Shown here piece after piece: positions 35,601-49,000 of a stretch of DNA of 64,000 nucleotides; the stretch's first letter is position 1; the number at the start of each line of letters is the position of its first letter. The stretch covers positions 1,364,001 to 1,428,000 of the forward strand of contig JBAJFE010000004.1 of assembly GCA_037903355.1 (NCBI GenBank), read 5' to 3'. The notes beneath the pieces are model-generated. The model searched no databases. It had not been told where the DNA came from and was given only the letters and a program-made list of their open reading frames with translations. The position numbers and the translations under genes are program-made. Origin of the DNA: Trichuris trichiura. Its lineage: Eukaryota; Nematoda; Enoplea; Trichinellida; Trichuridae.

Positions 35601-38600
35601 TACCGTACAAACGATCCAAACCTGAAAATACTTAAATCGAATTCAAATATTCGAATTTCCGACTACTGATAAGACTTATAGCGACGCGCTGATAACGGAC
35701 AGCGCGTTATCCGATGGCTGTAGAAGCTCTTGGCTTTTACCTTACTTCTGACGCGTTAAACGACTCTACCGTGACTCTAAGAACGACACGCAGAGCTGAT
35801 AAAAGTTTGAATAATTAAAGTTGGAAGACAAAAAGATCACATAAAATGAAAAGGGTGCTTTTATTCGATTACCGAAACTACCCTGCGCAGGTTGGATAAT
35901 CGAATTGAGCCGATCATCAAGAACCAACTATGCCTTCACTTTCTACATAAAAGTCACTTCTACGAGTTGCGTCATTGTGAAGTACAGAAACCAGTCGGCT
36001 GCTTGGTTGCTAGCCTCAATTTTCTCTGCTTCGAAGCGACCTTTATTGATGGAAATTTAATAGTGCAAGACGTCATGGTTTAATGCGTAGCAATGACCCA
36101 TTCAGTCATCAGCATGAATGAGTTCAATTTATTCTTACTGTTTTAAAGCTTAGCAAGAAGTGGACGGTTACCTTTGACTCTACCGGCTTCAATCGCGGAG
36201 TGTATTACCTGTTACTATGAGACAAAGTGATAATAGGAGAATACATACGCTGAGATATAGATTTGCTAGTCGAACTTGGGCTTCTAATGGTGGCGCTAGC
36301 GTTGCTGTCGTATCTCGGGGGAGTGGCACCTGACGACAAGGCATACTTTCCAAAGCCCATGTTATTACCCGCGGCTGAAGATTTCGCATGGCGAGCTGAA
36401 ACTATGCAAAACCTGGCAAAGCTACAAGCCGAGTTGAAAAAATGTACGCAAAGAAGACATGTTCTGTGAAAGCAAAGGCGTTTTTGAAACCGAGGCTTGT
36501 TTCATGGCAGCACGACGAACTGCACCGGTATCAATTTCACTAGTTGACCTAACGCATGGCGGGGCAGCTTAAAAGACTCAATGATCAAACGTTGAAATGC
36601 CGCGTTAGTCGACAACAACCTCTGCATGGATTCATGTACACAGGCACAGCCGACTTGACGCTCTCTTGAGACGTTCGCAGAGCGCTATACAGACTATGAC
36701 TGGAGGAAGACTGCGTAATGTCGCCCAGTAAGTTTCGCCTCTTGCCAACATCCAAACTTTGGAACAGCGCCTCGGCTTGATCTCGGAAATGGTCCGAGAA
36801 ACACCAGTACGCCTACAGAACAATATACGCTCTGAATGACCTGTGGAGCATCAAAGCATGCGGGATACTTTTCTAGATGCCGCTCGAGCGTCAGGATCCG
36901 CGTCCGCCAATCCCTGACGAATTGCGTTCTGGAGCAGAGACGTACTCTTTTCCAATTCTTGCCTGTTCCACTGTTCGCATATGGAAGCAATCATATCATA
37001 GCAAGCCCTGCGACAGGTTAAGTTATAAAATGTCAAAGAAGGAAAACGCTTCAATATTGAACCTTCGTATTTCGCGAGATTTCGAGGCGCACGAATCAAC
37101 TATTACGGAGATAATTCTGGAAGTTCGCGTGTTCTGCAATAAAATCGTTTGATTAAAGATAAGGCGACAACAGCGACCCACCCTGATAATAAATCTACAA
37201 GCAATCATGCCTGACGTGGCGACCACTTTTGCCGAATTTTGTATAAGTGAAACAAGCACCGGTAAGATTAATTCTGCGAAGTGGTCGAATCTTGGGCCCA
37301 CTTGTTCAGCGGTATACCTGAAAAGATTTGAATTCCCGAAACTGAAAAAAACATCCAAAACGACTTGTTTCGCTTACGCTACAGTAATGCAAGCTTCTCG
37401 AACAACCTGCGAGCGAAGATCCTTACAAGCCAACTGCAAAGGAACCTCGAGCGTACGCAGTTCGGTGTAAAATTCATCGTAGCTTGAAGCGCCGCCAATT
37501 ATAAGTGAACGTACGCGTTTTAACTTTGAAAAAATGCGAACATGTTTAACCTGCAATGACGACATATCAATTGGGACATACCGACTCGATGCGCTTGTCC
37601 CAATCGCAATTTGGATTGATAACTACTGATCTTATCTGCTGCATTTGGGCAACCAACTCCTTGGCATTATAAACCTTTGACAAATTGTACATTAGTAACA
37701 TATTGCATGCGCGTTCCGCTGAGCTACCTCCATCTTGGGCACGTCTTCAAAAGCTGATAAAAAGATATTTTCGTCTACGGCACCAGCGCCACCTATAAAG
37801 CTATTCGTAAGACGATTCGCCAGAAGCACGGCAGACAAATGGACAAAAGACATGCTAACACTATGATGACCACAAGAACAACGCATTCAAGAGGTTGAAC
37901 TCACTTTTCGCCGCTATTTTCCTCTGCGTTGCTTGCTTGGCTACGGCAAAAGGGAACAAATTGAAATTGAAGAACAAAAAAGGCAGACAAGCGATTTTAA
38001 AGAACAAGGAAAATTAGCGAAACAATTTGGACATCGGTCGCAAAGAGACTTGGTGGGAAAAAAATTCAAAACTGCTATCTATAAGGATAATAGTGTTACC
38101 TGTATATCGACTAGAAGTTTGCATCCGCTTCATTGGAGGAGCGCTTGCTGCCCGCTTATTGATACCGCTGCAACTGCTGCTGGCCGGAGAAACAACAGGA
38201 GTCTTAACTGGCACTGGCTTCTTGAACGTATTTGAAACACATGACGTTGGATAGCGTCCTTGAAAATCTTAAATTTCAAATATGGAAACTTACAGTACGC
38301 TCAGGTTACCTGCACGATCGGTGGAGTCATGTGACGCGTACAGCAAGTCACTACCGCTGCTGTTGCTATTGTTGCTGCTCCTGTTGGATAAGGTCAAGTC
38401 GACATTGCCGCTACGTTTGACATCTTCAAATCTTGAGAATAGGGCCGCGGCTCTGAAAAATTTCAAAAGTGCATTTACGCATCGTTGAACGGGGATATGT
38501 ATACCTTGCGTGAGGGACAAGCTGCTTTTTCTGTATATCCAAGGCGAGCTTGTCGCCCAGACATACGTACATGTCCACAAGAGTTTCCGTGGCGACATCC

Positions 38601-41600
38601 CTAACCTATACGCAAAATTTACGTCGCTAATCAAAACGCGTTGAATTCCGGTCCCACCTGGTTCATTGGGTCAGCAAGAAGCCGACAAATGGAGGGCACA
38701 AGTCTTGCCAATTGCAGGCATGCCGGACCGTATCTAAGGACAAAAAAGTATGTGCTTACTACTACAACACGAAAATAGGCTTAATGCTGAGCAAAGCGGA
38801 AGCATCAAAGAAAAACGAAAACGTTCAATTTACTATTGAGACTATTGGAATTTAAAAAACAAAAGAAATTATAATATGCAAATTAGGCGTTCGCCCATCC
38901 AAAACGATCCACGCGAGAATGAGAAAAATGCGGAAACGCTATGCATATTTCAAAGTGGCAGAACATGTTGACTCTTTATAATAAACGTTCTAAGCACTAT
39001 GACCACGCTACAGCAAGGAAAAGTCTGATTATGTTATGCATGATATCAAAAACAAATCGCATGCAACATGCTCGATTTTTCCTAATAAGTTAAAGTGATT
39101 TTAAAGGGAATTATTTTTGCTATTGCGCGCTGAAACGCAACGGCGCTACGTAAAGTTACAAGCACAGTATTGAATGAAATTAAGTTCATTAAAGTAAAAA
39201 TACCAAATTTGCTTCAATCCAATTACTCAGTTGTGCAGCAACGCTTCATGAGAACAAACTGAACGGATGACCCCGTGATAATCGCAAAACGAAGGCACTT
39301 TATGAGGCAAAAACATTCAGCAACAATGGGTTGGCTTATTTTGCATAAAACCAGCTGAACTGACACCTTCAATGCATTTTATTGTTATTAGCCTTAGTTG
39401 GCCGATTTTTTTAAATCAAAACCGGAATTCAATGGCTTGGTAAGAAAATAAAGCATCTTGGCTCGACGAGGAAGCCTCCTTCGAGTCACTCAAAATTCAA
39501 AGGCAAAAAATGTATGTACTGTAGACTATACTACCTGAAAATGCCATTTGAATTTTACTTTGACACTGAACGAAACTGCAACGCGGCAAGCGATAAGTTT
39601 CAATGGAAAAAGAGTTTTATGCGTTAGCCACTGATCACTTAAAGTAAATCAACTTAACAATTCGCAAAACGTGCTTGGACGAAAAAGGAAAAAAGCCAAA
39701 GATATATTCAATCAATAAAATAGGCAGATATATTGCCGGCCTTCAGCCTAAAAGTCTTTCGGATGGAAAATAGGCTAGTCGCTGTTGCCCTTAGCGTAAA
39801 AAAGCGAAATCGACCAACAAAATGATAAGATAACTTTTAAATGGCCAATCAGTAAAGAGCAACATTTCCGCGCTTCCAAATAAGGAAACACGACTTCGTC
39901 AACTCCGCGACGCTTAAGGTCTTACGGAAATAAAAGGCGCGCAACGATAAGGAATTTTGATTAAATATCGACTAAATTACGTTCCACGACGGGATTCAAT
40001 CGATAGCCATTCAAATTAAAGATTTGCAGGTACCAACTGTCATAACATGAGCATAGCTACAAAAGCAAGTCGCCTTCATTCGAAACGATGATGGCACCCA
40101 CGACTGGACAGTTATATAGTAACTGTTTCGTAAACTGAAATAAACACTATAAAAGGGCGGCATTCTAACGGATTCAGTAAAGTTGAACAAAACTTTCAGC
40201 GTGAATACCACCGCAATGTCCTATTGATTTGGCATTCAGCAGATGAGGTGACGTTACACGTTGGCAAAGCTAACTTACGCAAAGTGCGAATAGAAATAAG
40301 CAATAAATAACACAAACGTATAGGATTAAGTTAACCTTCGGCAGCGTAGTAAAGGAAACAAAGTCAAAGCATTAGGAGAAATAAATTGGATAATTTGTGC
40401 TAGCGAAGGCTATTATGCTGAAGCTAATTAATTTCTGCATTGAATAAAATGAATTTTACCTTATTTCCATGGGGCGACTACTGTATGCGGACATTCAAGG
40501 TAGCAATAGATAAACAAGACCGCCTGGGTTTACAAAGGCAACATGAACCAGTCGGTTGAGAAAAGTTCCAAAAATCAATCTTGCGGAGAACAAAAGACGG
40601 CTCGTAATTATTCGATAAACTGTTTACGGAAATGACGAAGGTATAAGCACAATTCAAAGTAGCTGTTGGATTCTTATAGGACAATGATGCTCTACCTTGT
40701 GTAGGCAAGAATATGAAGCCTATGGATTACGGTATTATTAGGTCAGCTTTCATTCCAAAGAGACAGGATGTGACGCAAACGCGCTGTGTAATGGCTAAGT
40801 TCCCAAATCGATGGGACCATTAAACTAACAACAGCCTTCCCAGTCAAGTCATCGTTACCCAGTTCATTTTCTCAGCTCAAACCGACGGAAGGCATTGATT
40901 GTACACTGCCGCTTAAAGCATTCCAGCATAAGCAACTCTCGGAGGATTCTAACATTTTGACCAAACTGCGTAGCTTCTTCTCTAAGCGTCTGCTGCCATC
41001 GAAAACGTAAACCTACCCATATATGGACGTAAACAAAGCAGCAGAGCTTTATAGCAATGCATAGCATTCTGGGAGCAGAAATAAATAATAAATAAACCAC
41101 AAGAAACAATAAAATCACACTAACAAACACAAGACAAGCTTGTGCAATGGAATGCTATTACTGTGCATTATAAGAGGTATATACCAAATTGGGCTACCGA
41201 TAGGAGAAAGGTGATATGCAACAAAATAAATTATACTATTATATGTACAACAATACAAGATGGACTTACGAACGAAGAACTTGTTGAAGGACAACCATGA
41301 CTCCTATTCTCACCAACCACTGCTTGTGAGATAACCCTTCACATATTCGATCAAATACCGCCTAAAAAGGTAATACTTCTTTGAAAAACTTAAAATCCGT
41401 AATTCGTGTGCTACTAAAATAAGTCTGGAAGAAGATGGCGTGCGGCAACACATCAACTATTGCAAAGAAGCGTTTGTAACGTCTATACGGTTATGAAACA
41501 ACGGTAAAAACTTTAATTAAGCCTTCTACATGAACGAAGGAATGGAAGGGAATCTTTGGAAAGTTCAGTAAGCTAGCAAACAAAAGAGTAAGGTTTTACC

Positions 41601-42019
41601 TGCGGAGAGCTCCCAGGGACACCCATCATCTTTAACAGCAATTCTACGGCGAACTGTCGCACTTGCTCTCGGCTGTCACCGAGCCGTTCCATAATAGTCG
41701 ATGCATTGTCCAGCAAGCAACCGACCATAGGCCCGTTTGAAACGTCCAACCCGCTACTCAATATTTCTAAAGCCAAAACGGCAACCTGCAAAAGGAGTCC
41801 CAATAATCGCTTCGTCGAAAGGGAAAAAGAGGAAGCGATCATTTGCACCTTAAAATTAGTTCCGTTCAACCATTGAACCATAACGTCCATAAAAATTGTC
41901 AAAGAGTTCGCATCGTTCGGCAGGCCACCGGATTGCACCAGATCTAACAGCTGATGGCCGATTTCAAGCCTCACTTTGGGATCTGTGTTATTCTTGCCTA
42001 ACAATTCTTGGAATAACAT
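32671..42019 (-). CDS. cls: CLASP (CLIP-associated, TOG-array microtubule plus-end protein)
   Basis: CLASP stabilises microtubule plus ends and supports spindle and cortical microtubule behaviour. Many minus-strand exons. The first, from ATG 42019, encodes the N-terminal TOG domain (NDANSLTIFMDVMVQWLNGT, ALEILSSGLDV, IMERLGDSREQVRQFAVELL); next AVFDRICEGLSHKQWLVRIG at 41.3 kb and, after a 2.5 kb intron, ACLQLARLVPSICRLLADPM and VRDVATETLVDMYVCLG at 38.5-38.7 kb. A Ser-rich linker follows, then GGAGAVDENIFLSAFEDVP and TOG2 (YDEFYTELRTLEVPLQLACK, VLVSLIQNSAKVVATSGMIA) at 36.8-37.8 kb, a long Ser/Arg linker (34.9-36.6 kb) and C-terminal HEAT repeats ending SSVRKASVLCLVAIHGKVG, with a last exon RKLLNLYIKRDQQQ, the conserved CLASP terminus. 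Exon borders inside the linker are only approximate. No SxIP motif was confirmed. Confidence 0.9.
38745..41270. other. 2.5 kb CLASP intron
   Basis: Separates the second and third recognised CLASP exons within TOG1. Apart from a short open frame near 40.9-41.0 kb with no clear match, nothing is recognised: no transposon termini and no RNA gene. It is the longest CLASP intron by far. Confidence 0.5.
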
Positions 42020-43020
42020 CGCTTCTCAAGTTCAACTTGCTCAACAGGCTCTATCCAACCGCCTGCGTCGATTAAAGCTAACCGCGTACAGAATGCCAAA
42101 CGATTTCGTCCATTCCTGATTTCTACGCTACAGGCGGTCAGCAAAAATACAGTACTTTGTGAAACGTAGGTTCGACTTGAGAGGAATCATGCATTTTCTG
42201 CTTGCACTCGCCAATTGCCGCTTGCGAAAAGTTAGCAACGGCAAACTAGCTGTAAAAACAGACTAAATTTAGTCAAACAAAAATAATGACAAATAGGCAC
42301 TTTGTTTGTTGCGCATAAATAACCAGCTGTTACGGCCGGCTTAACGCGTATGTTCTCGTTGGCTAAAAGACCGAGTTTTCAAGGCGTTTTGCTACGACAA
42401 ATGATTGCCTCCTGACTGGCAATAAACGTTTACGCAGAGTTAACTTATTTGCAGTTAGCCTTAATAGTAAAGTCGAAAAAAGACTTATTCAAAAACTAAT
42501 GGCCATTTGGATTCTCACGTACCGACGACTATTAAAAAATAAGGAACTGTGGGAAAGCAGCAAAAAAGTCGATGATAGTATGTAGACATCAGTCAGCAAT
42601 GAGGTCAATAATTACTCATTACATTACTTTTTTAACCGAGTTTCAAGTAGCTGTCTATTCTAATCCCGCAACATGCCGCAAACAGTTAACAAAGAAATTA
42701 ACAAATCTTTTAGTGCTGACGGTAATGTGAACTTGATTATCTCTATCGAATATCATGGTGGTGACAAGTCTTGATTTGCGTTTATAGAAGTATGTTTTTT
42801 TAGAACTTTTCCTTACTCAGTTAGTAATTTCTAAGCTTAAGCACAAAGATGTCAGCTGTATACTTGACTACTAACTGATTATTTTTACATTGTATTCTCC
42901 GTATCTCTGAAGTCCTATTAGTCAAAAGTAAAGTAAATCCGAACCCTAATTGTTGCATGGCTATTAGGTAGACTAGGTGAATCTTGCAAGTCTTTCAGGT
43001 AGCATTACAATGTTCGTTTG
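42020..43020. promoter_or_regulatory. Divergent promoter region of CLASP and histidyl-tRNA synthetase
   Basis: About 1 kb between the CLASP start (minus) and the probable first HARS exon (plus). No coding frame. Both promoters must lie here, but no TATA box or initiator could be singled out. Confidence 0.4.
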
Positions 43021-46000
43021 ATGAAAATAGTTTGCTCGTTATTGTCAGCCGTGATAAAGACTATGGAAAACGAGCTTGCAGCAACCATGTCCGCTAGAGC
43101 GAAACCTTGCCAGATCAACAATGAATTGAATTGCGTTGCCAATGTTTGACTCAGTTCTAACGGATAAGTCAGTGCGTTGATTGTGAAATACGTTTTAGGC
43201 GGCGAATTCTTCAAGCAAGCCCCGTAGCACCGATAAGAAGAAATTCATTTTGAAGACCCCAAAGGTTCATTCTACGTTCTTATTTCGCATAGCGTTTTTT
43301 AAGGGGCAGTTTCCGTTTCTAAATTGTAGAAACAAAACCATTAGCGATTATACTTTGCATTTCCATCCTTTTCTTTCAGGGGACTCGCGACTATGAGCCA
43401 TCCGAAATGGCCGTTCGTCAGCAGGTTTATTTTACATAATATATGCGCTTGATGTCTATTTTTTAATGTTTCAGGTTCTTTCCACGGTGATCGATTGCTT
43501 TAAACGTCACGGTGCTGAAACAATTGATACTCCAGTCTTTGAGCTCCGTGTACGTTTCTGCTGCATAAACATTTAACATATTGTCTTCTAACATTTGTTC
43601 TGCTTCTGTTAATATAGCTAATAGCAGTATCCGTTCTTCTTCTAAGTTTTTCGCGGTATTTTCAACCCGTTGTTTGATTAACGTTTATTTGCAAAATACC
43701 GCGAAAAACTTAGAAGAAAAACCGTTACGGAGAAAAAGAAAAAAGTATCCGTTCTTAGGGCTTAATATTGTCTATATCGCTTTACGGATAATAATTTTGT
43801 CTTACCTTTTATTTTCGTTGAAAATAACCTGAGCTCTCTGCTGAGAATAGCGTTTTTTATTGCTTTACCCCTAAATAAGTTTAGTTTCCAAAAAAAGGTT
43901 TTAAAACATCTTTTGATGCAAGTTCTTTCGCTATGTAATATGTTAGCTACTAAGAAATTGTATTTACATTATTTTAATGTTTCCTTGGTAACTTTTAGTT
44001 ACACCCTTTCCATGCCGCAGTTCAAACAACCTTTGGCTAAGTTCTTTCATTACTTCGATTTCACATGCAAATGCCACATTGAATAGGCCTGCGAAGATGC
44101 GGAGATAAACAGCCAAGTACAAAAGCTAAACTTGTATTGTTTTTAGTAATGCTGGAGCTTCATGTTCAACAGTGCATTGTATAGTGTTTAAGCGGGATAA
44201 TGGCGCGTGGTGTTTACGCCTTCATTGACGTCACATTTTGTTAACGTTTTTCTGTTAACTAAATTTAGGTCTGACAGGCCTTTCTGAACCTTTCGTCAGT
44301 CACGCTATCAACCTGCTCGTCATTTACTTTCAAAAATGGAACAGGTTTGCCATGTCTGGGAATAACATTTTTTTTCAAAAGATAAACGGACGCGATCTCG
44401 ACATTAAAGTTGCTAAGCCTAATCAAGAAGGCAGGTCTCTTCCTCATCTTGCCTGCGAACAATACAGTATCCTAACAGTAATCAGTTTTATCCTACTGAT
44501 TCATTTTCGCGCGCTTCTTTTCCGTTAAGCACGTGTCCATCGTGTTCAGTTTTCAACTAAGCTTTATGCTTAGGCTTAGGTTTTTAGCTAAGCTCAGAAC
44601 AGGATGGCCGGCAAAGTCGCAAAACAATGACGGGACCGATAGTTGGTGTTGTGTTACTGTATGTCTACGACTATAACAACCCTGATTATTGCCAGAATAC
44701 CGTAATGTTTGCAGGAAAGTAGTGCAATTGCAAGTTAGTGATTGATGAAGGCGTAAGGGAATTTAAAATACAGTTCAGGGAATTTAGAAGAAAAAAAGTA
44801 ACGAAAATGGATCATGACCGAAGGAAAAGAAATTAAGAAATAGAAGAAAGATAGATGGAGAAGTGAATAAAAATTAAAATAAAAAACCTGTTCTTAACTG
44901 TAAAACATAGCTTTTCCTGACGAGATATTAGTGGTTTATAGAGATATATACAATCGGCCCTCGTTATCCGCGGTTAATTCGTCCCGAATTTTGAGCGTTA
45001 CACCGCGTAAAACGAATTCCGCGTTGTATAGGATACCCTATGAAAGAGGCCAAATAGCTTGTATTCCAGCCGCGTATTTCATCCTATCCCCTTGAATTCC
45101 TTCCGGAACGGTTATCATACCTAGTGATGCTTCGAGGCTTGGTACTACGGATTCTAGTTACGAGATAATGACATCAATGAGATTGCTCTTGTCCAGTGGG
45201 GCCAGCCATCAGAGTCCAAGCCATTACATACAAGAAAGGACGAAAGTAGGATGATTTTTCTTTAAACACCTTGGAATCACCTTGCCTTAATGAGCTAAGC
45301 GATGTACTGGTGCGCGGAATGGTTACAGAGCAGGGGAAATATAAAATGCACAGGCCCACTTAAGCAGAAATACTGAACATCACATGGAACACATCCAAAT
45401 AGAACAAAACGTCTACGGGCAGAAATGTTTGGCGCATCAGGAATCAGACAATTCATCCACTTTCTGTAGGTGGGTGCAGATCCCCTGGAGACCGGCCAGC
45501 CCTAGGGTTGCTTGAACTTGTTGGTAGCGAAACTTCTCGCCTTAAAATGATAGGCTCCGCAGCTGCCGTAGCTTTATTTAAAAACATTGTTATAGGGAGC
45601 TGTCTCTCCCTTTTCTTCGCTTCATCGAATGAATTCTATAGCGGTTTCAACGAAGCCGTTATTCCTCGTGTAACGATGATGCCACGTTCCATGGATGGAT
45701 CATATTCAACAATCATATCCTTTGGGACCTGCGCTTGCCGGAAAATAGTGGCCAGCTTTTGCAGCGTCCAATCCGAGGGTATTTGAGCTTCTGTATCTTC
45801 CATAACGTCGTCGTCGTTGCCCGTAGGTGATTGCATCAGTTCTTCGAGTTCCTTGTTGGTGAACGGTTCTCCACAATCTTCTATGTGCTCTCTGATATCG
45901 TCTTCTATCATGTCGGAGAAACCCTCACCTCCCAACTCCTTGGCAATATTCACTATGCCCATGACCTCCTAATCGATGGCATCTATGTCCTCGCATTCAC

Positions 46001-49000
46001 TTACTGCGTCTCTCCACAAACGCTTCCAGCAACCACTGACTGTTCTAGGCTTTATCTCGTGTACTGCCTCCGCAATGAAGGCGATAGCGTCTGCAATTGA
46101 GAAACGCTTCCACAGGCCGGTAAGATCGCAATCTGCATTAGGGTGGAGGGTATCACGAAGCTTTCCAAATACGAGATGAGTATAAGTAGCCTTAATGCAT
46201 TTTATGGCGCCCCTGATCCAGTGGCTGTAGTAGTGATGTCGAGTTAGCGGGCAAAAATTTCACCTCGACGTTCTCATTAGCGAAGCGAAGAGATTGCGGT
46301 TGACCGAGGGCGTTATCAATTACGAGGAGGACCTTGAAAGCCATCCCCTTGCTTTCCAGGTACTTTTTCGCTTCAGGAATGAAGCATTGGTTAAACCACT
46401 CCGTAGAAAAGATAACCGTCATCCACGCCTTCTTGTTGTGCTGCCAGAAGACCGGCAGGCAATCCTTGTTCTTGTTTCTGAGCGACCGAAGATTACGAGT
46501 CCGGTAGACAACGCCGGCTTTATCATGTCCTGCAGCGTTGCCACAGAGCACAAGAGTGAGTCGATCTTTCAGTGGCTTGAATCCCGGGGCTTGCTTTGCG
46601 CTCTTGTGGATGTACGTGCGCTTTGGCATTTGCTTCCAGAATAATGCTGTCTCGTCACAATTGAAGATTTGTTCTGGGAGATATCCCTTTTGGTCCACTA
46701 TCTCTTTGAATTCCTCCGGGAATGTCGAGGCAGCTACGCAATCAGCCGATGCCGCTTCTCCAGTGATCTTTAAGTTCTTGAGGTTGAAGCGCTTCACGTA
46801 TTTGGCTAGCCATCCTTTGCTAGCAGTAAACCCTTTTCTCTCGTTCTCTGCAACCGAGCCAGAGAAGTGCTCATATAAGCTCAGCGCTTTCTCCCGAATA
46901 ACTTTCCCGTCGACAGGGACATGCTTCCGCGACATGTCCTCTATCCAAACGCTTAGCGCTTTCTCGGCCTTCACGAGGACTTTGTTGCGAACTACAGCAG
47001 CTCTTTTCGCCAGTGAAGGGTCGGGATGCACGCTTCTTCGAATCTCAGCTTCCTGCTGCTTTATCGTACGAATGCTGGATTCATTCTTCCCGATCTTGCG
47101 GCCCACTTCGGCACATGACAATCCGCTTTTCAAAAGATCAGGACTTTTACTTTCTCATGAAGGGTAAGGACGCTACGTTGTCTCTTAGCCCTAGAGGAAC
47201 CGCTCTGTTCACTTAGTTGCCTTCTGTCAGCCATCTTCCTATGCGACACCAGTTACACGACGCGAAAGTTCAGACCTACCACATTGCAGGGAAACTGATA
47301 TTTGCGCACAGTGCGCGGCCTCGACAACGCGCGCGAAGCAATAATGAGCAGTCAGAAAAATGACAAGGCCTTATTAGCATTGTGCACGGTTTGAGAGCAC
47401 TGTGGGCAGAGAAAGTTTTTCGCGAACGCGCAGATGATCACACTGCTGCACAGGCATGCAACGATACTAGTGCAATTATAATGCCGGCCAGCGGTGCGCA
47501 TGTTTCTGTGAAAAGATGACGTCACTATTTCACGCTGGGCAAACCGCGTTGTATAGAATCCGTGGATAACGAGGGCCGACTGTATCTTTATTTTTACAGT
47601 GGAATGCTACTGTAAAAATAAAGGCAAACGAACTTGTTCTTTTCTAAGCTTCCTATCTTAGTTCTCCGCTTCAGGTTATGATCAGTGCGTATAGCGTTGC
47701 GTAGTGAGCATTTGTTTATCTGTTAAAAAAATGCTATCCTTCACGATGGAATATTTTTTGAAAATGAACGCTCAGGTAGCGTTACGAAATGTGAATCCTG
47801 CTTATCATTGATTATGAGAACTGTAGTTCTCTAGGAATTGTTTTAGGAAACTTTAACGGGAAAATACGGCGAAGAGGGCAGCAAGCTAATTTACGACTTG
47901 GAAGACCAAGGCGGCGAGCTTCTGTCGCTTCGATACGACCTTACAGTAAGTGACATTGATACATTGGCACTTAAGTACGCGTTTTATTTTGAATTCATAC
48001 GGTAATGTTTTCAGGTTCCCTTCGCAAGATATTTGGCCATGAACAAGATTACCAATATAAAACGATATCAAATAGCAAAGGTTTACCGGCGCGACAATCC
48101 AGCCATGACTCGGGGTCGTTACCGTGAATTTATGCAATGCGTAAGCGATTCCTAGCAATTATATTGGCTTGGTTCTTCAGTTTTTTCTACGGTTGTTAGC
48201 TGCCTACTTTAGGACCTTGATATAGCCGGCGAATATGATTGTATGATCCCGGATGCCGAATGCCTTAAAATTGTGGCGGAAATTTTGACAGACTTGCAGA
48301 TTGGCGATTTTGAAATTAAGGTAGTAAAATGCGGCAGAATTTTCCATCTGCTAAAGCCTTGTAAAGCGGCAGTAGTCTATTTGCTATTTTAGGTTAATCA
48401 TCGTCGTCTGCTAAACGGCATCCTTTCCGTCTGCGGCGTAGAAGAAGCAAGCTTTAAGACGGTCTGTTCGTCGATCGATAAGTTGGACAAGGTCTGCTTT
48501 TTTTAAAAAAATGTTCTTTCCCTCTAAATCAACTAATTGTAATATCTAGCAACCTTGGGTAGAAGTGGCCGCCGAACTGATTAATGATAAACACCTTTCC
48601 TCGCAAGTTGTAAACGCTATGGAAGCGTATCTTTGCTCGCGAACAAAAAGTACCCATTTTAAGAAAGTGAATAAATAATTTACATATTCTTTTTTATTTT
48701 AGTAAAAGACTCGTCGCCTAACACAGCTTTAATTGAGCATTTACGTCTTGACAGCTTGTTGAGTGCCAACGAGGACGCCCAAACTGCTCTTAAAGAGCTA
48801 TCTTTGCTGCTTACCTATTGCGACGCGTTTGGCATAGCCGACAGAGTATTAACAATACCTGCCGAGTTTATCTGTTACTTAATGTCCATTCTTTTTTCAG
48901 GTTGTTTTTGAACCCAGCTTGGCCCGTGGTTTAGACTACTACACTGGATGTATTTACGAAGCTGTCTTGACTGATGGTAACTCTTAAGCATCAGAAGCGT

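Noticed and set aside
36263..36469. Plus-strand frame with an apparent signal peptide (LVELGLLMVALALLSYLGG)
   Set aside because: The opposite strand is a CLASP Ser-rich linker exon (RYDSNASATIRSPSSTSKS), which explains the open frame.
40864..41130. Minus-strand frame starting with a hydrophobic stretch
   Set aside because: It lies in the long CLASP intron, does not match CLASP and has no supporting splice or start context.
45508..46644. Plus-strand frames opposite the Tigger transposase
   Set aside because: They are shadows of the transposase frame on the minus strand and carry no domain.
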